Of a DNA stretch of 40,856 nt, positions 31,188-38,129 are shown in pieces (positions within the stretch are counted from its first letter, which is position 1; each line of letters starts with the position of its first letter). Origin of the DNA: a virus. The notes under the pieces are model-generated. The model saw only the letters and a list, made by a program, of their open reading frames with translations, was not told the origin of the DNA and searched no databases. A program made the position numbers and the translations under genes. Location: the IMG/VR virus record IMGVR_UViG_3300020180_000421, positions 1 through 40,856 of that record. One strand, 5' to 3'.

Positions 31188-31449
31188 TGAGTTCTTTCTT
31201 TATTTGATTTAGGATCAGTTCAAAGTTTGCGGCTCTGTCTAGTATTAGCAGCGCGACGTAACATAAGAAAGCCGCCCCGGAGCCTTGGAGTATGAACTGT
31301 AAGTGGTCAAGCGATTCGACGGCGCCGACGTTGGTCAGAAACGAGCGCACGTACATAAAGCAAGCGGCCCAAGCTATGCTCAGCGCTACTAGTCCGATAG
31401 TAACGGTGGTTACTACTAGCACGGCTAACAATATTAATCTAAGGCTCAT
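31165..31449 (-). CDS. small two-TM membrane protein, 94 aa
   Basis: A first long hydrophobic region (residues 3-34, LILLAVLVVTTVTIGLVALS), a loop with acidic residues, a second helix GAAFLCYVALLILDRA, and a charged tail. Coupled to the upstream gene by ATGA and to the next two-TM gene by overlap. Adjacent two-TM genes can be holin/antiholin pairs; not shown here. Confidence 0.6.
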   Translation of the reverse strand: MSLRLILLAVLVVTTVTIGLVALSIAWAACFMYVRSFLTNVGAVESLDHLQFILQGSGAAFLCYVALLILDRAANFELILNQIKKELNAPSDPD

Positions 31450-31721
31450 AGTCGTTTATCTTTAATCACTAGCAGACGCGGCTCAGTGACTAGCACTGGT
31501 TTTGTGTTTTGCGTGACGCTGTGGAACTGTCCGCCTGATAGCATGTCTGAATGAAATGTAACTCCTGACGAGCCTCCGGTCTCTTCATCGTAGCGGGTCA
31601 TTTGGTTGACCAGCTCGTTTAGCGCATTTGTTATTCCTGGATCTGGATGTACAAAGATGTCGCACTTGTGTACCTCTAAGCAATGGCATTGATGCGGTAA
31701 GTTGTTCTGCATGGTTATCAT
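31446..31721 (-). CDS. hypothetical protein, 91 aa
   Basis: I use the ATG at 31721 (MITMQNNLPHQ) because it overlaps the previous stop as ATGA. An ATG at 31769 would add 16 basic residues but overlap by 52 bases. The N-terminus has a CHCLEVHKCD cluster, then a Gly/Ser-rich middle and beta-like end (PVLVTEPRLLVIKD). Unknown. Confidence 0.55.
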   Translation of the reverse strand: MITMQNNLPHQCHCLEVHKCDIFVHPDPGITNALNELVNQMTRYDEETGGSSGVTFHSDMLSGGQFHSVTQNTKPVLVTEPRLLVIKDKRL

Positions 31722-31963
31722 TTGTAGTTGACTAATTTCAAAAACTCTGTGGCGTCTTCTTCTGGACATCTGATCGGATGTAACTGGCCTACTAGATAGA
31801 CGCTAACGATGTTGGATTGAGATGTATGGGAGTAGACAACAAATATATTAGTAATCATGTCTACGTTTATTAGTTGTATGCCGAGGCGCACCAGGTAAGG
31901 CGCGGTCGTAACAGCGCTGTTAGCTAAGCGACCGGCTGATGTGAATGCTGCTTTGTATCTCAT
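31718..31963 (-). CDS. hypothetical protein, 81 aa
   Basis: A mildly hydrophobic, beta-rich protein (VRLGIQLINVDMITNIFVVY, then SNIVSVYLVGQL) with an acidic end (PEEDATEFLKL). The start lies one base after the stop of the single-TM protein upstream. Not recognised. Confidence 0.55.
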   Translation of the reverse strand: MRYKAAFTSAGRLANSAVTTAPYLVRLGIQLINVDMITNIFVVYSHTSQSNIVSVYLVGQLHPIRCPEEDATEFLKLVNYK

Positions 31964-32152
31964 TTAGTTGTTTCTCCACGGAAACGCAATCTCCGTTGGG
32001 TGGTACTCTATTGCGTACACGATAGCAATAATACCGGTCATAGCTAGGAACAGCAGAGTAACTAGCATTACAATTATAACTACTTTTGCTAATGTTGTTA
32101 GCTCGCCTGCTACCGACACCATCTTGTAAGGTATCTTGGGTCTTGTCTTCAT
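31964..32152 (-). CDS. small single-pass membrane protein, 62 aa
   Basis: A basic N-terminus (MKTRPKIPYK) precedes one hydrophobic helix (about 22-48, AKVVIIVMLVTLLFLAMTGI) and a short polar tail ending FPWRNN. Overlaps the upstream gene by ATGA. Part of the run of small membrane proteins at 30189-32152. Confidence 0.6.
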   Translation of the reverse strand: MKTRPKIPYKMVSVAGELTTLAKVVIIVMLVTLLFLAMTGIIAIVYAIEYHPTEIAFPWRNN

Positions 32153-33099
32153 GACGGCACTTGTTGTGTAAGTAACCTTGAAAGGGGATTGTTGTCAGAA
32201 CATTCTAACGTGCTCTTAGGAAATCTATTCTTGGCGGCAAACGCCGCAGCTACTAGATCTACGTAACCTACATGTACATTGTTCGGAATGTTGTTGGCGA
32301 CATAGCACCAACGCATGACAGGTCCTTCCTCCCATATGGTAACTGTATCTGGTATCTCTTCTCCATCACCGACAGCGGAGCCGGTAATTATAACTTTAAC
32401 AGGAATTGATGAATTGAAAGAATCCATTGACACATTAACACAATCTTCAAAAGCTGTTTGCTTACTTATAAAGGCGGGACTCCATCTTAGCAACAGGCTG
32501 TTTGTGTAAGTGCCCCACGTCCACGAGCCGTCCTCTAACGGCCAAATGTCGTACACCAGTCGGCGTCCGGAAATGATATTGCGATTGGCGATGATCTTTT
32601 CTTCAAAAGTTACACAGATTGCGCGACTATTTGAAAAAGCGCTTACGCACACATGCCCTACATCAACTGAGGCGGTGTTCGGCATCCTGGGCATGTGTAG
32701 AATTTGACTGTACTTGATGCACAGGTTAATATCAGGGCCGTGTTTCGTCGCCGTGGCGATAGACTTTCTTGGATCGTCGAGTACCAGCATCGTGATGATC
32801 GGTACTTGATGCGTTGCCCAACCGTAAGTCTTATTTGCGTTGTCATACCACATATGCACAATCTTTTGATTTGGTGGTACATCAACGGTTGGTCCTGGAG
32901 TAGTGGCGGCTAGGTACTTATCTAGCGTCTTATCGAAGTCAGCACGCTTGCCTTTTCGGGGACGGGTTTTATCTATCATTCGTAACTTTCTATCTACCGG
33001 GGTAATACTCTTGGGTAAGTAATTAGACCGCATCAGGTACGGCACTAAGAATCGTTTGCAAAAATTCGTTTGCTGGACTAGCTGTGTACTCTCTTTCAT
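32149..33099 (-). CDS. hypothetical protein, 316 aa
   Basis: The largest accessory product in this part. A basic N-terminus (DRKLRMIDKTRPRKGKRADF) is followed by a beta-rich body (VPIITMLVLDDP, SVDVGHVCVSAFSNSRAICV, SIPVKVIITGSAVGDGEE) and a helical end. GGAG lies five bases before the ATG, which overlaps the previous gene by 77 bases. No family recognised. Confidence 0.65.
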   Translation of the reverse strand: MKESTQLVQQTNFCKRFLVPYLMRSNYLPKSITPVDRKLRMIDKTRPRKGKRADFDKTLDKYLAATTPGPTVDVPPNQKIVHMWYDNANKTYGWATHQVPIITMLVLDDPRKSIATATKHGPDINLCIKYSQILHMPRMPNTASVDVGHVCVSAFSNSRAICVTFEEKIIANRNIISGRRLVYDIWPLEDGSWTWGTYTNSLLLRWSPAFISKQTAFEDCVNVSMDSFNSSIPVKVIITGSAVGDGEEIPDTVTIWEEGPVMRWCYVANNIPNNVHVGYVDLVAAAFAAKNRFPKSTLECSDNNPLSRLLTQQVPS

Positions 33100-33277
33100 G
33101 GTTCTCCGCTTTCATAGCCGGGTCGCAGAAAACTATTGTGGTCGGCATGTTCTTCGATCCACAGTGAAACAGTATAGAGAACGGGTTGGGTTTGGCTTCT
33201 TCTAGTAAGTACCGGAACATCTGATAATCATTCTTGTTAGTGCTAAGTCTCAAGGCGTGTATTTTGATTAGTTTCAT
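33023..33277 (-). CDS. hypothetical protein, 84 aa
   Basis: Starts MKLIKIHALRLSTNKNDYQ, with a middle helix and strand (PFSILFHCGSKNMPTTIVF) and acidic C-terminus. AGAGGA stands about ten bases upstream. It is the first gene after the 223-bp repeat-containing gap, so it is probably the leading gene of the accessory operon. Unknown function. Confidence 0.6.
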   Translation of the reverse strand: MKLIKIHALRLSTNKNDYQMFRYLLEEAKPNPFSILFHCGSKNMPTTIVFCDPAMKAENHEREYTASPANEFLQTILSAVPDAV

Positions 33278-33500
33278 CGGGGCGGCTATCCTCTAGTTTA
33301 ATCTGGTGGGGAACGCGGGGGACTATAGCTATAACTGAATCTTAGGGGTTATTAGTTAGTATGTATTAGTTATATATATATAGAGATATCAGTGACCTTC
33401 TTTTGAAATATAACTAGATGCTCTACTCGATCTGCTTTATTTGTAATGGTAGGGTTCACGTAGAGCGGCGTAACTTCCTTGACCTTCTTTTCCTAAATAG
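33278..33500. other. intergenic region with repeats and AT-rich core
   Basis: No gene is seen in this gap. It holds three copies of TGACCTTCTTTT (the third in the next gene's end), an AT run TATATATATATAGAGATA (about 33371-33388), and a CTATAGCTATA inverted repeat (about 33323-33333). It may contain the promoter of the accessory operon, but no minus-strand -35/-10 pair is convincing. Confidence 0.5.
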
Positions 33501-33523
33501 TTATAGATTGTGACCTTCTTTTG
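33393..33523. repeat. three 12-13 bp direct repeats TGACCTTCTTTT
   Basis: Copies at 33393-33405 and 33511-33523 (TGACCTTCTTTTG, identical) and 33480-33491 (12 of 13), starting 87 and 31 bases apart. The third copy encodes part of the end of the L,D-transpeptidase-like protein. Candidates are iteron-like origin elements or operator sites. Confidence 0.7.
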
Positions 33524-34019
33524 ACGATATAGGTATAAGAATCTCAAGTACTTCGATATCTATCATAGATTGGCTCCATGCTTTCAGCACGCCGGTTAGC
33601 TGCCACATAGTCTCGTTACACACGCGTACACAGCCGTGAGTAGGCCGTAAAATTCCTATGTCTGAAAGATCTCCGCTATGGATTAACAGACCAGCGCGAC
33701 CGTTAGCTGCTGCTAGCAGCGCCATACCTGATCTAGGCAACATACGGATTGGCGGATAAGGTCCGTATGTCTTGCGTGGGAGCATTACCTTGTGCTCTAC
33801 TATACCCAAGTATGTACCAGTCGGGATATCACCGAATCGGTATAGGGGATTTCTTGTAGGGTTACCGGCTTGGGTTGCTCTTAGGTTATCCGATTTCCCA
33901 TAACAACGACGGTGGACGTGCCTAAGGTTGTTTTTATCGAATACAGTAAGGTGCCCAAACTTACGACGGTCTGGATACAGCTCTATGAGCATCTTCAAAG
34001 GGCTGGCGCTCGTTGTCAT
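33501..34019 (-). CDS. YkuD-type L,D-transpeptidase-like protein
   Basis: Residues 112-134 carry the L,D-transpeptidase active-site pattern: LLIHSGD (H114), then THGCVRV with H128, G129, C130 and R132, where Cys is the nucleophile. The preceding GDIPTGTYLG and PYPPIRM also follow the family. Cellular enzymes make 3-3 cross-links in peptidoglycan and have signal peptides; none is seen here, so the protein is cytoplasmic or exported by other means. It overlaps the UvsW-like gene by ATGA, far from the tail genes, which is odd for a virion or lysis enzyme. The fold may have been recruited to modify another amide substrate. Confidence 0.75.
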   Translation of the reverse strand: MTTSASPLKMLIELYPDRRKFGHLTVFDKNNLRHVHRRCYGKSDNLRATQAGNPTRNPLYRFGDIPTGTYLGIVEHKVMLPRKTYGPYPPIRMLPRSGMALLAAANGRAGLLIHSGDLSDIGILRPTHGCVRVCNETMWQLTGVLKAWSQSMIDIEVLEILIPISSKEGHNL

Positions 34020-35461
34020 ATCTTGTAACCTCGGAGTACGATATCTAGATGCTTCTCGGCTTCGGTATAGATCTGATCGGCGTTATCAGCCCACACCGTT
34101 TTGATAGTAGCGACACCTTGTTGTTTCAAAGCACGGCGTCGAGAAGTGGCGGATCGTTTGAATCTATTGTGACCGTCGGTCGGTATCTTGTCACCGATGT
34201 CGAAGTAAATAAGTCCGCGCTTGGCTTCGTGCAGGCGCACGCCTCTACCGTACTTCTGCCTGGCATCGTTAGTAGACTTCATGCTGGCGCCGTCGATGAT
34301 GACGTCAGCCCGTTTGATATCTACGCCCTTCTTAAATACCTTATTGCATATGAGTACTTGCAGCTTCTCTTTTTCAAAAGATTTCTTGCTGCTCATTCGT
34401 TCTTGCTTGCGTATCTTGCCATAGATAGCGGCGACCTTTAAGTCTTTGATACGCTCTACGAGACGCTCTACGTGGGCGACTCTATCTACCAGACACACTA
34501 CAAATTTATGGCGACGTACACCTTCACGGATTAGCGCTTCGATACAGTCATTTCGTTGCCGGCTTTTTACGACGAATTTCTGATAGGCGTCTTGGTACGG
34601 CCAACGCTCAGGGATGTTTCTAAGAAGGTCCACGCCTACTCCGATACCGGGTGTTAGGTGCTGCTCTTGGGTGCCTTCCTCTAAGCTGTACTCATAGATC
34701 ACTGGCCCGCATAGCTCGAAGGCACGCAGACGGATTTCTTGCTTCTTTACTTGTAGCGTAGCGGTAAGGCCAAAGACGGCCAGAGGATTCAAAGCCTTGA
34801 CGACCTCAATGTTGCGCTTGTTCATCGCCATGTGCAACTCGTCGATCATCACAATGGTAACCGATGCCTGCCATTTACGATATGCTGGATTTTTCTTATT
34901 CTTGTTAAGCGTTTGGATTGTAGCCACAGTGATTCGTTGCGGATCGAATCTCCGGTCACCGATAACTCCTACCCGTTCTCCTGAATTTTTTTCTATGTCG
35001 GCTTTGGCCTGCTCCAGCAGCGTTAACTCATCTACTATGAATACGCATCCGCCTAATACTGATGCGAAGAACTTACCGGCGATGTATGTCTTGCCTGTGC
35101 CGGTGGCTGCTAAAATAATGCCGCCTGAATGCGATTTCTGTTGGAGCTTTTTTACGGCCTCTATTTGGTAGTCTCGCGCACCTTCCATTTTAACTTTTGT
35201 GAAGCTTGGGAGACGCCTCTTGTCGTCGATCTTAAAGACGACACCTAAAGTATCACGCGCTTCATTGTATGTGGCTAAAAACAATCCTGACGAAATGGAC
35301 TTGCGCTTTATCATGCGAATACGTCCGTCCCAGCCTTTACCGAAAGATGGCATGAAGAACGCGTTAGGTTTTCTCCATGACAAGAACGTACTGTAGTTCT
35401 CAGGGATGTCTGATGTGAACAATGCTACTCGATTTGTTAGCACTACCTCTAGTGGCGGCAT
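34016..35461 (-). CDS. UvsW-like superfamily 2 helicase
   Basis: A DNA helicase/annealer of the UvsW/RadD type that remodels forks and recombination intermediates. After an N-terminal region of 90 residues come RDYQIEA (Q motif, 96-102), Walker A AATGTGKT (118-125), VATIQTL (motif Ic), IDELH (206-210), FGLTAT (motif III), and C-terminal QKYGRGVR (motif VI). Its ATG follows a stop-free 38-base leader with the 19-bp motif but no Shine-Dalgarno site. It works with UvsY-like and RecA products encoded 20 kb away, so shared regulation through the motif makes sense. Confidence 0.9.
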   Translation of the reverse strand: MPPLEVVLTNRVALFTSDIPENYSTFLSWRKPNAFFMPSFGKGWDGRIRMIKRKSISSGLFLATYNEARDTLGVVFKIDDKRRLPSFTKVKMEGARDYQIEAVKKLQQKSHSGGIILAATGTGKTYIAGKFFASVLGGCVFIVDELTLLEQAKADIEKNSGERVGVIGDRRFDPQRITVATIQTLNKNKKNPAYRKWQASVTIVMIDELHMAMNKRNIEVVKALNPLAVFGLTATLQVKKQEIRLRAFELCGPVIYEYSLEEGTQEQHLTPGIGVGVDLLRNIPERWPYQDAYQKFVVKSRQRNDCIEALIREGVRRHKFVVCLVDRVAHVERLVERIKDLKVAAIYGKIRKQERMSSKKSFEKEKLQVLICNKVFKKGVDIKRADVIIDGASMKSTNDARQKYGRGVRLHEAKRGLIYFDIGDKIPTDGHNRFKRSATSRRRALKQQGVATIKTVWADNADQIYTEAEKHLDIVLRGYKI

Positions 35462-35499
35462 TATGTCTGCTTTCTATAGCGTGTGGATGTGCTTTTGTA

Positions 35500-35518
35500 A
35501 CTACTTGAAGGGGTCAAG
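35500..35518 (-). promoter_or_regulatory. conserved 19-bp motif, copy 3 (before UvsW-like gene)
   Basis: Minus strand CTTGACCCCTTCAAGTAGT, 38 bases before the ATG at 35461. It stands directly after a hairpin with a short T-run, so it lies where a new promoter or a translation-control site would be expected. Confidence 0.6.
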
Positions 35519-35520
35519 GC

Positions 35521-35573
35521 TAAAAGCAATTAGCCCAGGTAAGGGTGTAAGAGCACCCTAGCCTAGGCTGATT
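35521..35573 (-). terminator. hairpin, terminator or attenuator
   Basis: AATTAGCCCAGG (35528-35539) pairs with CCTAGGCTGATT (35562-35573) with one mismatch and one wobble, enclosing AGGGTG/CACCCT (35542-35547 with 35554-35559). On the minus strand GCTTTTA follows. Only four Ts, so weaker than the other terminators. The promoter at 35576-35603 would start inside its first arm. Confidence 0.55.
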
Positions 35574-35575
35574 GT

Positions 35576-35603
35576 ATTATACCGTTGTAAACTATAACTT
35601 GAA
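35576..35603 (-). promoter_or_regulatory. possible sigma-70 promoter
   Basis: Minus strand TATAAT (35581-35576), a perfect -10, with TTCAAG 16 bases upstream as a weak -35 (35603-35598). It follows the coiled-coil/TM gene and precedes the UvsW-like gene. Confidence 0.5.
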
Positions 35604-35614
35604 GTATTGGCTAC

Positions 35615-35905
35615 CTACTTAATAAACGCTACGGCGATACTTATCGCTCCTGAAACTACGATTGATGCACAAGCTCCGTATAGCGCGCACTGCATCTTTA
35701 ACACGGCTATTTGTGATTTGTGTTCATAAACCACATTTCGGAGACTGGCAATCTCGGGTCCTTGTGTACTAGCTTGAGCTATTTGCTTAGACACTTCGTC
35801 TATTTTATTGGTTAAGTTTGAGACAGTGCTATTCATCCTTTTTAGTTCTTCTAATACGAATCGTTGGTCTTGATGCCAACTCGGACTTTGTTGTTCGTCG
35901 GTCAT
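35615..35905 (-). CDS. coiled-coil protein with C-terminal TM helix (XhlA-like layout)
   Basis: The first 60 residues form heptads (FVLEELKRMNSTVSNLTNKI, then VSKQIAQAS). The last 20 are hydrophobic (ALYGACASIVVSGAISIAVAF), ending in a single Lys. This layout is that of XhlA/haemolysin-associated and other small phage lysis-region proteins. AGGAG lies upstream of the ATG. It is the last gene of the structural operon before a hairpin, a usual place for a lysis-related membrane protein; no endolysin is seen beside it. Confidence 0.6.
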   Translation of the reverse strand: MTDEQQSPSWHQDQRFVLEELKRMNSTVSNLTNKIDEVSKQIAQASTQGPEIASLRNVVYEHKSQIAVLKMQCALYGACASIVVSGAISIAVAFIK

Positions 35906-35919
35906 ACTAGATTCTCCTG

Positions 35920-37026
35920 TTACAGCTTGGCGTAGTACCGGCTAGCTGCTACGGCTCCTATTAACGTAACTTTCTCAACAGCTATTTGAGAAACTTGTAT
36001 CTGTGTGCCTCCTACACTAAGTCTAACCCCGAATGAGGTTGTTTGAAAACTAGATGCTTCCCACAGGGTTCCTAACGTTGGTATTGTGCTTAACACATCT
36101 AATCTCTGTAACCAGTCACTTGATACAGCTGGCTGACTGGCAACTAAAAAGCTTTTTGTCCCGCTTGTCTCGGCGTACGGTTCTATCTCAGAAGTTAACG
36201 AGACGCTTTTTGCGGCGATTACTAATTGCACGCCTAACGCGGTACCTACAAATGGTGTGCTCATATAGTGTGACGTTTTCAGAAACGCCGTGCTTGTGAA
36301 CACATAGTTGTTATCAGGAATTGGCGCCCCTGCGTTTAGCACTGTCTCGTCTAACAATACGGTACTGTTTAATCCGGTTGACAAGGACCACTCATTCTCA
36401 TTTAGCGTAGCAGCGTAAGCTACGTCTACACGATACTGCGTTGGCGATGTAGAACCGGTATCCATGTCTAGTATGCACAGGTTATCTATAGCGGTTCCTT
36501 TGAATCCGAATGAGTTATGGAGAAGCCCAAACTTTACACTACCGGTAAGTGTTGCTGATGAGGACATTTCTAATGAGCCATTTACGTAAACGTCTACAGT
36601 GCTGGCTGTAAAGTCTATGTCTATATTCATATAGTACCAAGTTTCCCACTCTAACGTAGATGTAGAGGTATCTAGTAATGTAGATGGGTAGTTCTTTAAA
36701 GTTAACTCTCTGGAAGCTTTTGAAAACACAACGCAGGTTGGTACGCTGGAAGATGTTAGTAGCCCAACTATCATCGAGTCGGCGGCGGGCACGCCTAAGC
36801 CTATGCTAGATGTAAATTTGAAATCAAATCCTATTCTAATCTTTCCGGTGGTTTTTGGTAGGTCTCGTACATACTTGGTTTCGCCGAAACCTGAATTAAA
36901 AATGAGTATTGATTGTCCGGCATACCTGCCTGCTTGTTTTTGATTTCCGTTTATGCCTGTTACGGTGTAACGTACTCTTTCATTACTGTAAGTATCTATA
37001 GAATCGGCATATAGTAAAACTGGCAT
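35920..37026 (-). CDS. tail or surface protein with LamG/concanavalin-like domain
   Basis: Residues 1-200 read as a lectin-like beta sandwich: GKIRIGFDFKFTSSIGLG, then LEWETWYYMNIDIDF, VDVYVNGSLEMSS and TAIDNLCILD, in the order of LamG domains, which bind glycans or protein ligands. The remaining 160 residues are beta-rich and Ser/Thr-rich, with a final strand IQVSQIAVEKVTL. It likely decorates the tail or capsid. TAATG coupling to the preceding tail gene (GGAG upstream). Confidence 0.7.
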   Translation of the reverse strand: MPVLLYADSIDTYSNERVRYTVTGINGNQKQAGRYAGQSILIFNSGFGETKYVRDLPKTTGKIRIGFDFKFTSSIGLGVPAADSMIVGLLTSSSVPTCVVFSKASRELTLKNYPSTLLDTSTSTLEWETWYYMNIDIDFTASTVDVYVNGSLEMSSSATLTGSVKFGLLHNSFGFKGTAIDNLCILDMDTGSTSPTQYRVDVAYAATLNENEWSLSTGLNSTVLLDETVLNAGAPIPDNNYVFTSTAFLKTSHYMSTPFVGTALGVQLVIAAKSVSLTSEIEPYAETSGTKSFLVASQPAVSSDWLQRLDVLSTIPTLGTLWEASSFQTTSFGVRLSVGGTQIQVSQIAVEKVTLIGAVAASRYYAKL

Positions 37027-37661
37027 TACCCTACTCCTGTTATTTGAACAGTTCCGTCTTTACCTGGTATTGGCGAACCTACTTGAGATATGTTCAATGT
37101 GATTTGATCGTCTTTTCTGAGCGTAACGGTACCTGATCGAAACACACCGAATTTCTGCGGGCCACCAACAGTGGTGTATTGCAGAACAGTATTGGACACG
37201 AATATGGTGTTGCCATTTTGCAGGATGTCTAGAATGATAGATTGCCCTGTTGGCGGAGTTTTGAAAATTATAGCTACCTCACTTAATTGGAAGTCCTTTG
37301 TTATAAGTATTACGTTAGTTTTATTTGTACCTGTAGTGAGGCCTGGGTTATCTAAGCCTTGCACTGTTTCTCCTAAGACGAACATTATTGTTTGCGTGGA
37401 CTTCTGCGATGGCCTGCGTAAACGCTTAACCAATTTAGAGAATGCGGCAACGTAGTCCGCTTGGGTCTGCTGATTACTTATGCGCACAGACGATCGAAGA
37501 ATACGTTTACTTATCTCTGTAGTTCTAATGCTTTCTACTAACATTGTTTGCGGGGCCACACCGAACTGTGGTAGGTTTACAACTATCGCTTGCCCAACCT
37601 CGAGACCTAGTTTGTCAGTTTCAATTTCGATCGTTAGTAGCTCTTCTTGAAGCTTCAACAA
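37026..37661 (-). CDS. tail protein, C-terminal part (frame a, after apparent frameshifts)
   Basis: Opens LKLQEELLTIEIETDKLGLEVGQAIVVNLP, typical of the end of phage tail proteins that give a GLxVGQxxxVxLP pattern. The frame is open from 37712, without an ATG; position 37661 is a TTG and no ribosome binding site is seen. The upstream codons encode SLDTADRISIDLAAAQTL, which joins smoothly to the segment at 37706-37900 in another frame. I think this is the 3' part of one gene with 37706-37900 and 37818-38129. The last 100 residues are a beta domain ending DGTVQITGVG. Confidence 0.6.
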   Translation of the reverse strand: MLKLQEELLTIEIETDKLGLEVGQAIVVNLPQFGVAPQTMLVESIRTTEISKRILRSSVRISNQQTQADYVAAFSKLVKRLRRPSQKSTQTIMFVLGETVQGLDNPGLTTGTNKTNVILITKDFQLSEVAIIFKTPPTGQSIILDILQNGNTIFVSNTVLQYTTVGGPQKFGVFRSGTVTLRKDDQITLNISQVGSPIPGKDGTVQITGVG

Positions 37662-37705
37662 TGTTTGAGCGGCTGCCAGGTCTATTGATATTCTGTCGGC
37701 GGTAT

Positions 37706-37900
37706 CTAGTGATCATCGGCGTTCTCAAATTTACCGGTACCGTTGGGGCCGCCGCTGTTACCATTTATTGATCCTGGATTAGTGGCTACTGATGCGGTAG
37801 GAAACGTTGTATCTAAATCAATAATTATTTCTAATGGTGCCGGTTGTCTTAAATGTTGTGCCGTAGGACGATAGGTTGTAGACGATGTTAAGCTGACCAA
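37706..37900 (-). CDS. tail protein, middle segment in +1 frame
   Basis: The only open frame between the other two segments. The meaningful part runs from about 37825 as IDLDTTFPTASVATNPGSIN, then NGTGKFENADD, ending at a stop 37706. It continues in sense into SLDTADRISID of frame a after a -1 step at GATGATCAC. The first codons, MVSLTSSTTYR, overlap the previous segment in another frame and are probably not used. Not an independent gene. Confidence 0.45.
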   Translation of the reverse strand: MVSLTSSTTYRPTAQHLRQPAPLEIIIDLDTTFPTASVATNPGSINGNSGGPNGTGKFENADDH

Positions 37901-38129
37901 AGCCTAATTGCGTGTACTCTGCTGCAAATCCTCCGTTGTATATAAGTCCTTGAGTGGCGACACGATATGAAGTGTTGGTTTCAATGTGTCGAATACTTAA
38001 AACTCGACCGAAGCCGGCGGAAGACACTTCACCGTCTGATATTAACGCACCGTCGCAGTACTTTATAACTACGCCGTAGGCTGTGGGGAAACTCGTTGGA
38101 ATTGGGTACAGCAGTGTTTGTGTTGCCAT
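37818..38129 (-). CDS. tail protein, N-terminal part, 103 aa to stop
   Basis: Starts MATQTLLYPIPTSFPTAYGV with AAGG eight bases upstream and a TAATG overlap with the preceding gene. It has a beta-rich body GFGRVLSIRHIETNTSYRVA and QLNIVYNLSSYGTTFK. It stops at 37818 after GTIRNNY in an AT-rich stretch; the +1 frame continues. The start is credible; the end looks truncated by an indel. Probably part of the baseplate or tail-tip assembly together with 38129-39397. Confidence 0.6.
   Translation of the reverse strand: MATQTLLYPIPTSFPTAYGVVIKYCDGALISDGEVSSAGFGRVLSIRHIETNTSYRVATQGLIYNGGFAAEYTQLGFGQLNIVYNLSSYGTTFKTTGTIRNNY

Noticed and set aside
33479-33507. Plus-strand promoter TTGACC-N17-TATAGA
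   Set aside because: All genes read in the other direction and the TTGACC is part of the direct repeat, whose other two copies lack a matching -10.
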